From the NCBI GenBank assembly GCA_023228425.1, contig JALOBE010000024.1, positions 1 through 40,215 of the forward strand: a DNA stretch of 40,215 nt, read 5' to 3'. The notes beneath the pieces were generated by a model. It worked only from the letters and a program-made list of their open reading frames with translations, had not been told where the DNA came from and searched no databases. The stretch is from Syntrophales bacterium. Lineage in GTDB: Bacteria > Desulfobacterota > Syntrophia > Syntrophales > UBA2210. The translations under genes and the position numbers were made by a program. Below, one piece after another: positions 6,887 through 15,526 of the stretch (position 1 is its first letter; the number at the start of each line of letters is the position of its first letter).

Positions 6887-8056
6887 TCAGGGAATCGGTA
6901 CGAGGTATTTCATCATGAGCGGTATGGCAATAAATGTTCCCAGGGAACTTCCCAGATTGACAAAGACCACGACCAGGAGAATACGGGCTATCTTGTTGCG
7001 CCAGAAGCCCCTGATGGTTGTAATATCGTCCCTGAGGGAGATAAAATCCTTTACCTGGGGTTTGCGCAGTGCCGCCTCGGTAAGACCTGCAACCCACCCG
7101 GCCGCCACCATGGGATTGAGAGACGTGAAGGGGGCGGCGATGATGGAGGCGGCTATGGTGGCCGGATGGGCGAGTACGGCGAGAGCGCCGAAGCCGGCAA
7201 GAATTCCGTTGATAAGCACCCACCATTTCAGCATGCCCATGCTCGCCTTCATACCGCCCTGAATGAACCCGGTTACAATGATGGCGATAACCAGCGCCGA
7301 CAGTCCCCAGGCGATGATTTTCCCCAACGGTTTTTTCGGCGGTATCTCGTTGAGCGGTTCGATGTCGATTGGGTACCCCAAATGTCTGAGTATCCCCGGA
7401 ACGTGGCCCGCCCCCACGACGGCGACGATTTTCGGCCCCCGGGCATTGGTGATGGAGCGGGCGAGGTACTGGTCCCGTTCGTCTACAAGAATCGTTTTCA
7501 CCTGGGGCAGCTTTTTTCCGAAGGACGTGAGGGCGATTTCAAGCATGTCCTGTTTTTTCATGTCTTCAATTTCCTCCTCTGAAATAGAGGGGTCGAAAAC
7601 CAAGGACAGCACCATTTCGAGGATGATTTTGAGTTTGCTGAAGATGTTGATTTTTCTCCAGGTTCTGGTCAGGGTTGTCTTGATGTCGCGGTCGGCAAGA
7701 ACCAGGGACGCTCCTGTCGCCTCCGCTTTTTCTATGGCCCGGAGCATTTCTTCCCCGGGCTTGATACCGAATTTATCGGCAAGTTTTTTCTGAACCGAGG
7801 CCATCAGCAACTGGGAGAGCAGAAGAGACGTTTGTTTTTTTTTGATAATGTGTACGATGTCCGTTGATTCCCACGTGTCTTTCTGCCGGATCGCTTCATA
7901 GCGGGATTGGCAGAGTTCAACACAGACCGTGTCAGGGCGTTCTTCCTCGATCACCCTGCCTGCAAGGTCCGCGCTTTCCTGGGACACGTGGGCCGTCCCG
8001 ATGATTATGATTTCTTTCCCCTCGAGGGTTCGGCGGGTTACATTCTCTGATGTCAT
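6887..8056 (-). CDS. TraB/TIKI-family membrane protein
   Basis: 389 residues. The N-terminal ~230 residues form the TraB/GumN domain, related to the pheromone shutdown protein TraB and TIKI metalloproteases: IIIIGTAHVSQES (residues 16-28), CVELCQSRYEAI, LADRDIKTTL, ERDQYLA and VAVVGAGHVPGI, with the conserved Gly-x-x-His and Glu residues expected to bind a metal. The C-terminal part has several membrane helices (about 245-390), with small-residue-rich GWVAGLTEAALR between them. TraB-like proteins are proposed peptidases that act on extracellular or membrane substrates. It heads a two-gene unit with the rhomboid protease 8 bases downstream, two membrane proteolysis-type proteins together. Ribosome binding site GAGGAT before ATG. 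Confidence 0.82.
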   Translation of the reverse strand: MTSENVTRRTLEGKEIIIIGTAHVSQESADLAGRVIEEERPDTVCVELCQSRYEAIRQKDTWESTDIVHIIKKKQTSLLLSQLLMASVQKKLADKFGIKPGEEMLRAIEKAEATGASLVLADRDIKTTLTRTWRKINIFSKLKIILEMVLSLVFDPSISEEEIEDMKKQDMLEIALTSFGKKLPQVKTILVDERDQYLARSITNARGPKIVAVVGAGHVPGILRHLGYPIDIEPLNEIPPKKPLGKIIAWGLSALVIAIIVTGFIQGGMKASMGMLKWWVLINGILAGFGALAVLAHPATIAASIIAAPFTSLNPMVAAGWVAGLTEAALRKPQVKDFISLRDDITTIRGFWRNKIARILLVVVFVNLGSSLGTFIAIPLMMKYLVPIP

Positions 8057-8144
8057 GAAATCCTCATTGCCTGCTTGCGCGAAGCTATCAGTATTTCATA
8101 GCCTTGTAAAGAGAAATGACCCGTCGGTGTCGGCTTCTTTTTCC

Positions 8145-8173
8145 TTGTTTCGGCGTGATGAGCCCTGTATAAA
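8145..8173 (+). promoter_or_regulatory. Sigma-70 type promoter upstream of the RNA methyltransferase gene
   Basis: TTGTTT (8145-8150), 17-base spacer, TATAAA (8168-8173). The -10 is near perfect and the -35 matches at the key TTG. Transcription would start near 8180 and read through repeat R1 copy 3 (8190-8342) before the ATG at 8375, a leader of about 195 bases. Confidence 0.55.
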
Positions 8174-8189
8174 TATACGTTGCGACAGC

Positions 8190-8342
8190 GACGGCTTCGT
8201 AAGAGTCACTGATGGTATGGCTCCGGCACCATAGCCGGACGCCCGATCGCGCTCTTCCCTCCGCCACTGCTGCGTACCCGAAAGTAGGCTTCATTCCCCG
8301 GGATGTGCGTGCCGTGCCTCAAGGAGCTTTTACAAAGCCGTC
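8190..8342 (+). repeat. Dispersed repeat R1, copy 3 (153 bp)
   Basis: Ends GACGGCTTCGTA (8190-8201) and TACAAAGCCGTC (8331-8342), 11 of 12 positions complementary. It shares CGCCCGATCGCGCTCTTC with copy 1 (GCCCGATCGCGCTTCATC), plus CACTGCTGCGTACC and GTGCCTCAAGGAGCTTTTA with the family. It is longer than the others because of about 20 extra bases in the left third. It lies in the 5' leader of the methyltransferase gene and extends that open frame backwards falsely. Confidence 0.8.
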
Positions 8343-8374
8343 ACTATTCTTGTATTACGGAAACGGATCAATTC

Positions 8375-9541
8375 ATGAGCTCCCCTTTGAATGTCGGAGA
8401 CAGGATAACGCTGGAGATAGAGGGCGTGGCCTTTGGAGGCAACGGGATCGCCCGGGTCGACGGGATGGTGGTATTTGTTCCCTTCACCGTTGACGGCGAT
8501 GTGGTTGAAGCCGAGGTCGTCCGGGTGAAGCGGTCCTACTGCGCGGCTGAACTACGGAAAATCCTGGTTCCTTCCTCCTTCCGTATCGATCCATCCTGCG
8601 AATGGTACAGTGTCTGCGGGGGCTGTCGCTATCAGCATGTCACGGGAGACCATGAGCTCGCTCTCAAAGAGCGTCAGGTGCAGGATGCCTTCGAAAGGAT
8701 CGGGAAGTTTCCACAGCCCCCGATCAAACCGATCATACCGTCCCCCGCCCTGTACGGATATCGCCAGAAAGCGGAGTTTCACAGGGCCCGGGACGCCTCC
8801 GGCGTCCGGACAGCCGGATTCATGGGAGTTGATGGAAGAACCCTCGTCGCCGTTGATCGTTGTGCCATACTCGATGATTCCATAAACGAGGAATACAGGC
8901 GTGTCCGACAAAACCGGACTCTCATGCAGCAGGCGCCGGCACGTATGGTATTCTGGTCAAACCGCTCCTGGGAGGCGGAGGGAGATGTAACGCGGCGGGT
9001 CGGCCACCGGGAAATGATCGTTCCGTTCCGGGGGTTTTTCCAGGCCAACGCGCTGCTGGTGGAACGGCTGGCAACGCTCGTGGGAGAAGCGTGCCGGGAA
9101 TCTCGGGAGGAAACCATCCTGGACTGTTGTTGCGGGTCCGGTCTTTTCGCGCTTTTTGCCGCCCGAAGGGACCAGGCGGTTATCGGTATCGACGTAGACG
9201 GCGAATCGCTTCGATGCGCCGAGAGGAACATGGAATTCCACGGTTTTTCCCGTACCAGGTTTTTTCGGAGTCCCCTCGAGAAAGTTTTGAAGAAACTGCC
9301 TCCGGTCGGCACGGTTATCCTCGACCCTCCCAGGACGGGAGCCACGCCCCGGAGCATCGACGGCATCGCCGCGCTCGGCCCGTCCCGGGTTGTCTATGTT
9401 TCATGTGATCCCGCCACACAGGCGCGGGACGCGCGGCGTTTTGCGGACCATGGGTTCGTTCTGAAGGACCTGCAGCCTCTGGACATGTTTCCCCGGACGA
9501 TGCACGTGGAGACTGTGGCGGTTCTGGAGAGGCCCTCATAA
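8375..9541 (+). CDS. rlmD: 23S rRNA (uracil-C5)-methyltransferase, RlmD/RumA-TrmA family
   Basis: 388 residues. Uses S-adenosylmethionine to methylate C5 of a uridine in RNA. Domain order: TRAM RNA-binding domain (about 4-60); iron-sulfur cluster cysteines C75, C81 and C84 in CEWYSVCGGC plus C163 in DRCAIL; SAM-binding loop ILDCCCGSGLFALFAA; a PPRTGA segment; and the catalytic nucleophile Cys344 in VVYVSCDPAT. These four cysteines and the TRAM domain fit RlmD/RumA better than TrmA, but the exact uridine is not proven. The start at ATG 8375 (MSSPLNVGD) is chosen because the 24 codons upstream come mostly from repeat R1. Confidence 0.9.
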   Translation: MSSPLNVGDRITLEIEGVAFGGNGIARVDGMVVFVPFTVDGDVVEAEVVRVKRSYCAAELRKILVPSSFRIDPSCEWYSVCGGCRYQHVTGDHELALKERQVQDAFERIGKFPQPPIKPIIPSPALYGYRQKAEFHRARDASGVRTAGFMGVDGRTLVAVDRCAILDDSINEEYRRVRQNRTLMQQAPARMVFWSNRSWEAEGDVTRRVGHREMIVPFRGFFQANALLVERLATLVGEACRESREETILDCCCGSGLFALFAARRDQAVIGIDVDGESLRCAERNMEFHGFSRTRFFRSPLEKVLKKLPPVGTVILDPPRTGATPRSIDGIAALGPSRVVYVSCDPATQARDARRFADHGFVLKDLQPLDMFPRTMHVETVAVLERPS

Positions 9542-9576
9542 TTGTCTTGACCCCCATTCCGTAAAAACGATAGAAA

Positions 9577-10410
9577 ATGCCCATGACTGTTCCAGCACAA
9601 GACGCATCGACGCTCATTCTCCTGCGCGCCGGCGCCGGAGGCGACATGGAAGTTCTGATGGTTCTCAGGAGTTCCCGGAGTTCCTTCGTGCCCGGTTCCT
9701 ATGTCTTTCCCGGCGGGCGCGTCGACGACGAGGACCGCGAGGACCACATGACGCGACTTGTCAGTGCCGTTGACAGGGAGGAACTCAACCGTGTTATTGA
9801 AGGCCCGAAGGATGACGCCCGGGCCCGCGGCATCTGGATTGCGGCGCTCAGGGAAACCTTCGAAGAAGCGGGGCTCATGCTTGCTTCGCCCCGGGGCGGG
9901 ACGGGGCTGGTGGCCTTCGATACACCTGAAATCAGGGAACGGTTCCGGGTGTATCGTGACGATCTTCGACACGATCGTACCACCCTGCGGGAAATCCTCG
10001 ACAAGGAGGACCTCACCCTTGCCCTTGACCGGCTCTGTTTTTTTTCTCACTGGATAACGCCCGAATTTTACCCGATCCGTTATGACACGCGATTCTTCGT
10101 AACCGTCCTGCCGCCGGGGCAGGAGGCCCGTCACGACGGGGATGAAGTGACCCACCATCTGTGGATACGGCCGCGGTCCGCTCTGGAAGGATACCTCTCG
10201 GGCAGGATGCACATGGTGGTTCCTACCATTGTAATGCTGGAAGAGTTGTGCGGCTTTGAATCTGTCGACCATGCCGTTGCATCGGCACGGAACAAGACTG
10301 TCTCACCTATGCTGACCCGGGTTGTCCTGGAGGGAGATGAGATCCAGGAACACGCACCCGACGGCCGGGTTTTCAGAAACCTGGCCAATCCACGAGGAGG
10401 TGCGTCATGA
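9577..10410 (+). CDS. Nudix hydrolase with a split Nudix box (NUDT19-like)
   Basis: 277 residues. Nudix enzymes cleave nucleoside diphosphates linked to another moiety. PGSYVFPGGRVDDED (residues 39-53) gives the first half of the Nudix box and ALRETFEEAGL (90-100) the catalytic R-E-x-x-E-E helix, but about 40 residues (RLVSAVDREELNRVIEG and around) are inserted between them. The same interruption is known in the NUDT19/RP2 branch, some members of which hydrolyse CoA esters, so a CoA or acyl-CoA substrate is possible. Its stop overlaps the start of the glucan phosphorylase gene by four bases (ATGA), showing translational coupling. The ATG two codons later is an alternative start. Confidence 0.8.
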   Translation: MPMTVPAQDASTLILLRAGAGGDMEVLMVLRSSRSSFVPGSYVFPGGRVDDEDREDHMTRLVSAVDREELNRVIEGPKDDARARGIWIAALRETFEEAGLMLASPRGGTGLVAFDTPEIRERFRVYRDDLRHDRTTLREILDKEDLTLALDRLCFFSHWITPEFYPIRYDTRFFVTVLPPGQEARHDGDEVTHHLWIRPRSALEGYLSGRMHMVVPTIVMLEELCGFESVDHAVASARNKTVSPMLTRVVLEGDEIQEHAPDGRVFRNLANPRGGAS

Positions 10411-12545
10411 CCGATGAAAAATTCCTGCTTTATGAACGGCTTCGCGCCATCGCCATGAATCTCTGGTGGACCTGGCATCCGGAACTCATCAGTCTTTTTA
10501 TAGATATTGATCACGAACTCTGGCGGAAAACCGGCCACAACCCCATTGCCTTCCTGAAGCAGACAACGCCGGAGCAGCTTGAGAAACGAGTCTCCGCCCT
10601 GGCGATGCAAAGCCGGATTAATTACGCCTTCAGGCGGCTCAAAGAATACATGGAACAGGAACGGACCTGGGGTTCATTAAACTGCGGGAACCTGAACAGC
10701 CGCCCGGTGGTATACTTTTCCGCGGAATTCGGTCTCCACGAATCACTGCCCATCTATTCCGGGGGGATGGGCATTCTGGCCGGTGATCATCTGAAGAGCG
10801 CCTCGGACCTGGGAGTCCCTCTCATCGGGATCGGACTGCTCTACAATCAGGGGTACTTCACGCAACGTCTCAACGCCGACGGATGGCAGGAAGAAGACTA
10901 CACGAACCTTGACGTCGGCATAAAACCCCTGCAGGCGGTCCTCAACGGTGAGGGGCTGCCTCTCACCGTCAGAATCGAAACCGGGAGCGGCACGCTCCAT
11001 GCCCGGGTCTGGAAGGTTCAGGTGGGTAGAGTTCAACTCCTGCTCCTGGATTCCAACCTGGAGGAAAACTCGGAGGAGGATCGGAACCTCACGTCCCGCC
11101 TCTATGGTGGCGACAATCGGGTTCGCATCAGGCAGGAACTGGTGCTGGGCATAGGCGGTGCCCGTGTCCTCCGGGAACTGGGCATTCATGCCGGGGTACT
11201 GCACTTGAACGAGGGGCACAGCGCCTTCGCTATCCTGGAAGAATCCCGCCGTGTCATGCACTACGACCGCATCTCATTTCAGCGGGCCCACCGCCGGGTT
11301 GCCCTGACCACCGTTTTTACGACCCATACGCCTGTCTCTGCCGGGCATGACCGTTTTCCGCCGGAGCTGATCGAAGAACATCTGGGCACCCTGCGGAAGG
11401 ATCTGGGTTTGACTCACCATGATTTGATGGCCCTGGGGCGTGTCAATCCGAAGGATGAATCGGAGTTCTTCTGCATGACCGTCCTTGCCCTCAAGAGCTG
11501 CCGGCGGGCAAACGGTGTTTCCGCCATTCACGGTACCGTGAGCCGTAAAATGTGGCGCGGACTCTGGCCTGATCGGCCCGAGGACGACATTCCCATAGGC
11601 CACATTACCAATGGAGTTCACGTCCTGTCCTGGCTTTCGCCGCAGATGTGCCATCTTTTCAATACCCGCCTCGGCGCGGATTGGGCGACCCGGATGTGCC
11701 GGCCGGAGCTCTGGGAGGAAATCGTTAAAATAGATGACGGCGAACTGTGGGAGATCCACCAGACACTCAAAACGCGGCTTATCCTGTTTGTGCGGCGGCG
11801 CCTGCTTGCCCAGGCGGAGCGACTGGATGACCGGGCCACCATCGAGGCGATCGATGGAATCCTCGATCCCACAATCCTTACTATCGGAGTTGCCCGAAGG
11901 CTCGCGGCATACAAACGGGGAGGCCTTCTGCTGTCCCGATTCGAGCGGCTGCTCAGGGTGATGCGGGACACCAAGCGACCCATACAGATCATCTCCTCCG
12001 GAAAGGCCCATCCCCGCGATGAGGAGGGGAAAAAAGTCCTCCAACACATAGCCCGAAGCTGTCGTGATGAAAGGCTCAGCCGGAGGATTGTTTTTGTAGA
12101 GGATTACGATTACAACGTGGCACGGCACCTGGTCCAGGGAGTCGACGTATGGCTGAACACGCCCCGTCGGCCGCTGGAGGCCTGCGGTACCAGCGGACAG
12201 AAGGTGGTTCTCAACGGGGTGTTGAATCTCTCAGTGCTCGACGGATGGTGGAATGAGGCCTACGATGGTTCCAACGGCTTTGCCATAGGCCACGGGGGCA
12301 TGCACGATAACCCGGAAGTGCAGTATGAACGGGACGCCGAGTATCTTTTCGAAACACTCGAGAAAGAGGTTATCCCCCTGTACTACGACCAGGGTGTCGA
12401 CGGTATCCCCCACGCATGGATCAGCCGGACGAAAAATGCCATGTGGACTCTCGGCTGGCGATTTAACGCGGACCGTATGGTGCAAGACTACGTCACGAGG
12501 TTTTACATACCGGCGGCTCTGGCCGGGTCCTCGGAAACCAGGTGA
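10407..12545 (+). CDS. glgP: Alpha-glucan phosphorylase (DUF3417-type)
   Basis: 712 residues. Releases glucose-1-phosphate from glycogen or maltodextrin by phosphorolysis, using pyridoxal phosphate. The N-terminal DUF3417 segment (LRAIAMNLWWTWHPE, about 10-25) marks the shorter bacterial/archaeal phosphorylase branch rather than the animal type. Further landmarks: VVYFSAEFGLHESLPIYSGG, LNEGHSAFAILE, ITNGVHVLSWLS, VARRLAAYKR and the PLP lysine K599 in ACGTSGQKVVLNG, where animal enzymes have ASGTGNMKF. Length is close to the usual ~700-850 for this branch. Coupled to the preceding Nudix gene by a four-base overlap and followed by a long gap with a terminator. Cytoplasmic; would feed glucose-1-phosphate into glycolysis or sugar nucleotides. 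Confidence 0.93.
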   Translation: MTDEKFLLYERLRAIAMNLWWTWHPELISLFIDIDHELWRKTGHNPIAFLKQTTPEQLEKRVSALAMQSRINYAFRRLKEYMEQERTWGSLNCGNLNSRPVVYFSAEFGLHESLPIYSGGMGILAGDHLKSASDLGVPLIGIGLLYNQGYFTQRLNADGWQEEDYTNLDVGIKPLQAVLNGEGLPLTVRIETGSGTLHARVWKVQVGRVQLLLLDSNLEENSEEDRNLTSRLYGGDNRVRIRQELVLGIGGARVLRELGIHAGVLHLNEGHSAFAILEESRRVMHYDRISFQRAHRRVALTTVFTTHTPVSAGHDRFPPELIEEHLGTLRKDLGLTHHDLMALGRVNPKDESEFFCMTVLALKSCRRANGVSAIHGTVSRKMWRGLWPDRPEDDIPIGHITNGVHVLSWLSPQMCHLFNTRLGADWATRMCRPELWEEIVKIDDGELWEIHQTLKTRLILFVRRRLLAQAERLDDRATIEAIDGILDPTILTIGVARRLAAYKRGGLLLSRFERLLRVMRDTKRPIQIISSGKAHPRDEEGKKVLQHIARSCRDERLSRRIVFVEDYDYNVARHLVQGVDVWLNTPRRPLEACGTSGQKVVLNGVLNLSVLDGWWNEAYDGSNGFAIGHGGMHDNPEVQYERDAEYLFETLEKEVIPLYYDQGVDGIPHAWISRTKNAMWTLGWRFNADRMVQDYVTRFYIPAALAGSSETR

Positions 12546-12733
12546 CCGGGAAACCCGGGTGTAAGGAACTCCGGGATGCCGTTGTAAAAGCGATTCCGCT
12601 GCGCCGGACATGAGGCGACTATGGCGTGAAAGATGCGGCGGTGTCTTTCGCGTCGGAGGCGTCCGGTTTCATGACTGGGGGTGGAAGTGTCCCGGCAAAG
12701 CAGGATCGCGCGGCCCGACAGGCACGAACAAGA
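12546..12733. other. Gene-free stretch after glgP
   Basis: No reading frame here has a supported start or similarity. A small CCGGG/CCCGG hairpin (about 12546-12558) follows the stop codon but has no T tract. The sequence is GC-rich and not repeated elsewhere in the window. The terminator follows at 12734. Confidence 0.5.
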
Positions 12734-12763
12734 AAGAACCCCGGCCCGAAAGCCGGGGTTCTT
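12734..12763 (+). terminator. Hairpin terminator after glgP
   Basis: A perfect 12-bp stem: AAGAACCCCGGC (12734-12745), loop CCGAAA, GCCGGGGTTCTT (12752-12763). The GAAA-containing loop and the A-stem-T layout are typical of intrinsic terminators; the stem itself ends in TTCTT on the plus strand and continues T-rich (TTCTTTCTTGTT) on the minus strand. It separates the glycogen unit from the flavoprotein gene. Confidence 0.7.
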
Positions 12764-12800
12764 CGATGATGGCACACCGCTGTGGCGGCCCGCGGGTCCT

Positions 12801-12856
12801 ATTGTCAACCATTTTATTTTTTAGGTTGACAATAAAGGCCCCCGGGGATAGACAAT
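12801..12856 (+). promoter_or_regulatory. Dyad with embedded -35 box upstream of the flavoprotein gene
   Basis: ATTGTCAACC (12801-12810) and GGTTGACAAT (12824-12833) form a perfect 10-bp inverted repeat around a T-rich 13-base centre. The right arm contains TTGACA (12826-12831), with a weak -10 (TAGACA, 12849-12854) 17 bases on. This could be a promoter whose -35 lies inside an operator. Two direct copies of GGCCCCCGGG (12837-12846 and 12865-12874) follow. Role inferred only from layout. Confidence 0.4.
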
Positions 12857-12926
12857 CCCGGCAAGGCCCCCGGGAAAACATGTTCAACCCACCAGTGATC
12901 GGGGGCTGCATCGGAGGAATCGCCCT

Positions 12927-14099
12927 GTGTTTGATTGTGTAGTCGTGGGAGCCGGTCCGGCGGGGGCGTCGGCGGGACGGAAAGCGGCCCGGCGGGGACT
13001 GAAGACCCTTCTTGTTGAAAAAGAGGAGTTCCCCCGTTACAAGCCCTGTGCGGGGGCACTTTCCAGGCGGGCCTTCTCGTCTCTTGACTTCTCGCTGCCC
13101 GAGGGCCTGCGGGAGAAGGATATCTTCGGGCTTCGCCTGTGTTTCAGGGGAAGGGCCATCGAAGAACGCTGTGATGACCCCATCGCCATCACCGTGACCA
13201 GGAGCCGTTTCGACCATTACCTGCTGGAAAAGGCCCGCGAAGCCGGGACCCTGGTACATACGGGGGAAAAGGTCCTTGGCTTGGAAGAGCGGGATGATTT
13301 CGTCCGTGTCAGAACCCGCCTGTCGACCTATGATGCCCGCTATGTCATCGTTGGTGAAGGTGCCCGGGGTTCTCTGAAAAACCTATTCGGGCGCCGGAGA
13401 GACAGACGGGACGTGGCCCTGTCGATGGTGGCCGAGGTGGAAGCGCCGAACCGGGTAATCGATGAACGGCTTCCGGGACTTCTTGAGATTCACGCCGACC
13501 TGTTCCGCATGGGGTACTGCTGGGTTTTCCCCCATGACGGGTATTTTTCTGTGGGCCTCTGGGGATTTGCCCCCTTCCTGCGTGACCCCAGGAGCCTGAT
13601 GAAGCAATTTATAATGAGAGCAGGGTTCCCGGAAGATACACGGTTCAGGGGACATCTCATGCCGACGGGAGACTCCGGAGGAGTGCCTGCAACGGCAAGG
13701 ATCCTCGCCACAGGGGATGCGGCGGGATTCATCGATCCTCTGACGGGAGAGGGGATTTCATACGCGATCATCTCCGGCCGGATGGCGGGCGACGCCGTCG
13801 CTGACCGCCTGAGAGGCGCCGGCCTGTCGGAACGGTTCGGCCTTGACCAGTACGAAGAACGGTGCCGCAGAGAATTCGCCCGGAATTTTGCGAGCGCCCG
13901 CAGGATGGCACAAACGGTATACCGGTTTCCCTCGTTTTTTTTTGAACTGCTGTCGCGCGACCGGGAACTGTATCGCAAGCTGCTCGAGGCTCCGGAGCTG
14001 AAGGGACTCTATGGTGATTACCTGCGGTGGCTGCTTCCCCGCCTGCATCGGTCATTATTCTACTGTCTGAAGGGACGGCTTCTCCGGCAGGACCGGTGA
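12927..14099 (+). CDS. Geranylgeranyl-reductase-family FAD-dependent oxidoreductase
   Basis: 390 residues. The family reduces isoprenoid double bonds (archaeal lipids, chlorophyll side chain, menaquinone tails) or oxidises related substrates with FAD. Seen: the N-terminal dinucleotide-binding motif VVVGAGPAGASAGRKAA (5-21), EKEEFPRYKPCAGALS, the conserved R-x-x-FDHYLLEKA segment, YCWVFPHDGYFSVGLWG, and the second FAD motif ATGDAAGFIDPLTGEGISYA (about 260-280). It starts at GTG 12927 with GGAGGA 8 bases upstream. In this setting a role in menaquinone or other prenyl-chain saturation is possible but not shown. It is followed by a transporter gene 43 bases on. Confidence 0.82.
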   Translation: MFDCVVVGAGPAGASAGRKAARRGLKTLLVEKEEFPRYKPCAGALSRRAFSSLDFSLPEGLREKDIFGLRLCFRGRAIEERCDDPIAITVTRSRFDHYLLEKAREAGTLVHTGEKVLGLEERDDFVRVRTRLSTYDARYVIVGEGARGSLKNLFGRRRDRRDVALSMVAEVEAPNRVIDERLPGLLEIHADLFRMGYCWVFPHDGYFSVGLWGFAPFLRDPRSLMKQFIMRAGFPEDTRFRGHLMPTGDSGGVPATARILATGDAAGFIDPLTGEGISYAIISGRMAGDAVADRLRGAGLSERFGLDQYEERCRREFARNFASARRMAQTVYRFPSFFFELLSRDRELYRKLLEAPELKGLYGDYLRWLLPRLHRSLFYCLKGRLLRQDR

Positions 14100-14142
14100 A
14101 GGCACGGGGCGCGAGGATGCCGACCCGGCAAGGAAGAAACCC

Positions 14143-15525
14143 ATGAACGCTTTCATCGTTGGTCTTTTTTTCGCGGCCATGCTGCTGATGGGTCTGGTCA
14201 GCATGAAAAAAATACGAACCATGGCGAGCTTCACCGTGGCGGACCGGCGGGCGAGTGTCTTCATGGTGACGGGGTCACTTCTCGCCACCATCGTTGGAGG
14301 ATCGAGCACGGTAGGCCTTGCGGGGCTCGGTTTTTCCCGGGGGTTGGTGGGTGCCTGGTGGCTTCTCGTCGGTGTCCTGGGCCTCACCTTTCTGGCGATA
14401 TTCCTCGCGAAGCACGTCCGAAAGACGAAAGCCTTCACGTTGCCCGAGATTCTCGAGCGCCAGTACGGGGGGAAAGCGGCGCGGACGGCCGCTTCACTGT
14501 TAATCGTCATTGCCTGGCTGGGCATTATTGCAGCCCAGATAATTGCGGCGGGCAAGATCATGTCGGTTCTCTGGCCCGGACAGGTTCAGGCGCTCACAAT
14601 CCTGGCGGCGCTCGTTTTCATTCTATATACCGCCCTCGGGGGGCAATATTCCATACTGCTGACCGACTCGGTGCAGGCGGTCATCATCGCTGTAGGACTG
14701 GCTCTGTGCCTCTGGCTGGGCATATCGTCCGTGGGGGGATGGACATCTTTCGTCACATCCCTGCCGCGGGAGTTTCTTTCCTTTCCCCTCTCCGCCGAAT
14801 TCGGATGGAAGGATCTGCTCACCTTTCTGCTCTTCGTGGGAACTGCTTATCTGGTGGGTCCCGACATCTACTCGAGAATTCTGTCGGCGAGAAACGCGGC
14901 AACGGCCCGAAGGGCCCTGTTCATGGCCGCCCTGGGGCTCGTGTTCATCGCCTTCACGGTGGTTCTCATCGGCATGGTCGCCCGGATACACCTGCCTGAC
15001 ATTGCTTCGGAGAGCGCTCTGCCCGCTTTGATCATGGCCGTTGTTCCCGCAGGATTAAACGGTCTGATCATGGCGGCCCTCCTCGCCGCCATTATGTCGT
15101 CTGCCGACACCTGCCTTCTGACGGCGGGAACCATTATCACCTCCGACATCATCGGGGGACTGTGTGGCCGGAAGCTGGGAGAAGGAACGATGCTGATCCT
15201 CACCAGAATCTGTGTCGTGGTCGTGGGCCTCTCAGCCCTCTTCATCGGCCTGAAAATGGGAGGCGTCATAGCGTCGCTCCTCCTGGCCTATACCGTATAT
15301 TCCGCAGGCCTGGTCGTTCCCGTCGTTCTTGGATTTTATCGGGAGAAACTGGGCCTCAACGCGGGGGGCGCGATCATTGCCATCGTGGGAGGAGGTTTCG
15401 TCGGGGCCGTCATGAAGCTTTCCGGGAGTGGAGAATTCCTCCTGTTTTCACTACCGTTTTCGGCCGCTCTTCTCTTTGCGGGCAGTTACGGGACACGCCT
15501 GCTGGCCGGCAGAAGGAGCACCTGA
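14143..15525 (+). CDS. Sodium:solute symporter (SSS family)
   Basis: 460 residues with about 12-13 membrane helices. SSS proteins import a small organic solute with Na+. Typical marks: the first helix followed by FTVADRRASVFMVTGSLLATIVGGSSTVGLAG, the YTALGGQYSILLTDSVQAVIIAVG segment (family signature region, G-G-x-x-x-x-x-x-T-D-x-x-Q), and LMAALLAAIMSSADTCLLTAGTI with the Na2-site Ser-Ser-Ala-Asp. The PutP/PanF type is likely; the solute is not predictable. A purine-rich AAGGAAG precedes the ATG. The RNase D gene starts one base after its stop, so these are in one transcript. Confidence 0.9.
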   Translation: MNAFIVGLFFAAMLLMGLVSMKKIRTMASFTVADRRASVFMVTGSLLATIVGGSSTVGLAGLGFSRGLVGAWWLLVGVLGLTFLAIFLAKHVRKTKAFTLPEILERQYGGKAARTAASLLIVIAWLGIIAAQIIAAGKIMSVLWPGQVQALTILAALVFILYTALGGQYSILLTDSVQAVIIAVGLALCLWLGISSVGGWTSFVTSLPREFLSFPLSAEFGWKDLLTFLLFVGTAYLVGPDIYSRILSARNAATARRALFMAALGLVFIAFTVVLIGMVARIHLPDIASESALPALIMAVVPAGLNGLIMAALLAAIMSSADTCLLTAGTIITSDIIGGLCGRKLGEGTMLILTRICVVVVGLSALFIGLKMGGVIASLLLAYTVYSAGLVVPVVLGFYREKLGLNAGGAIIAIVGGGFVGAVMKLSGSGEFLLFSLPFSAALLFAGSYGTRLLAGRRST

Positions 15526-15526
15526 A

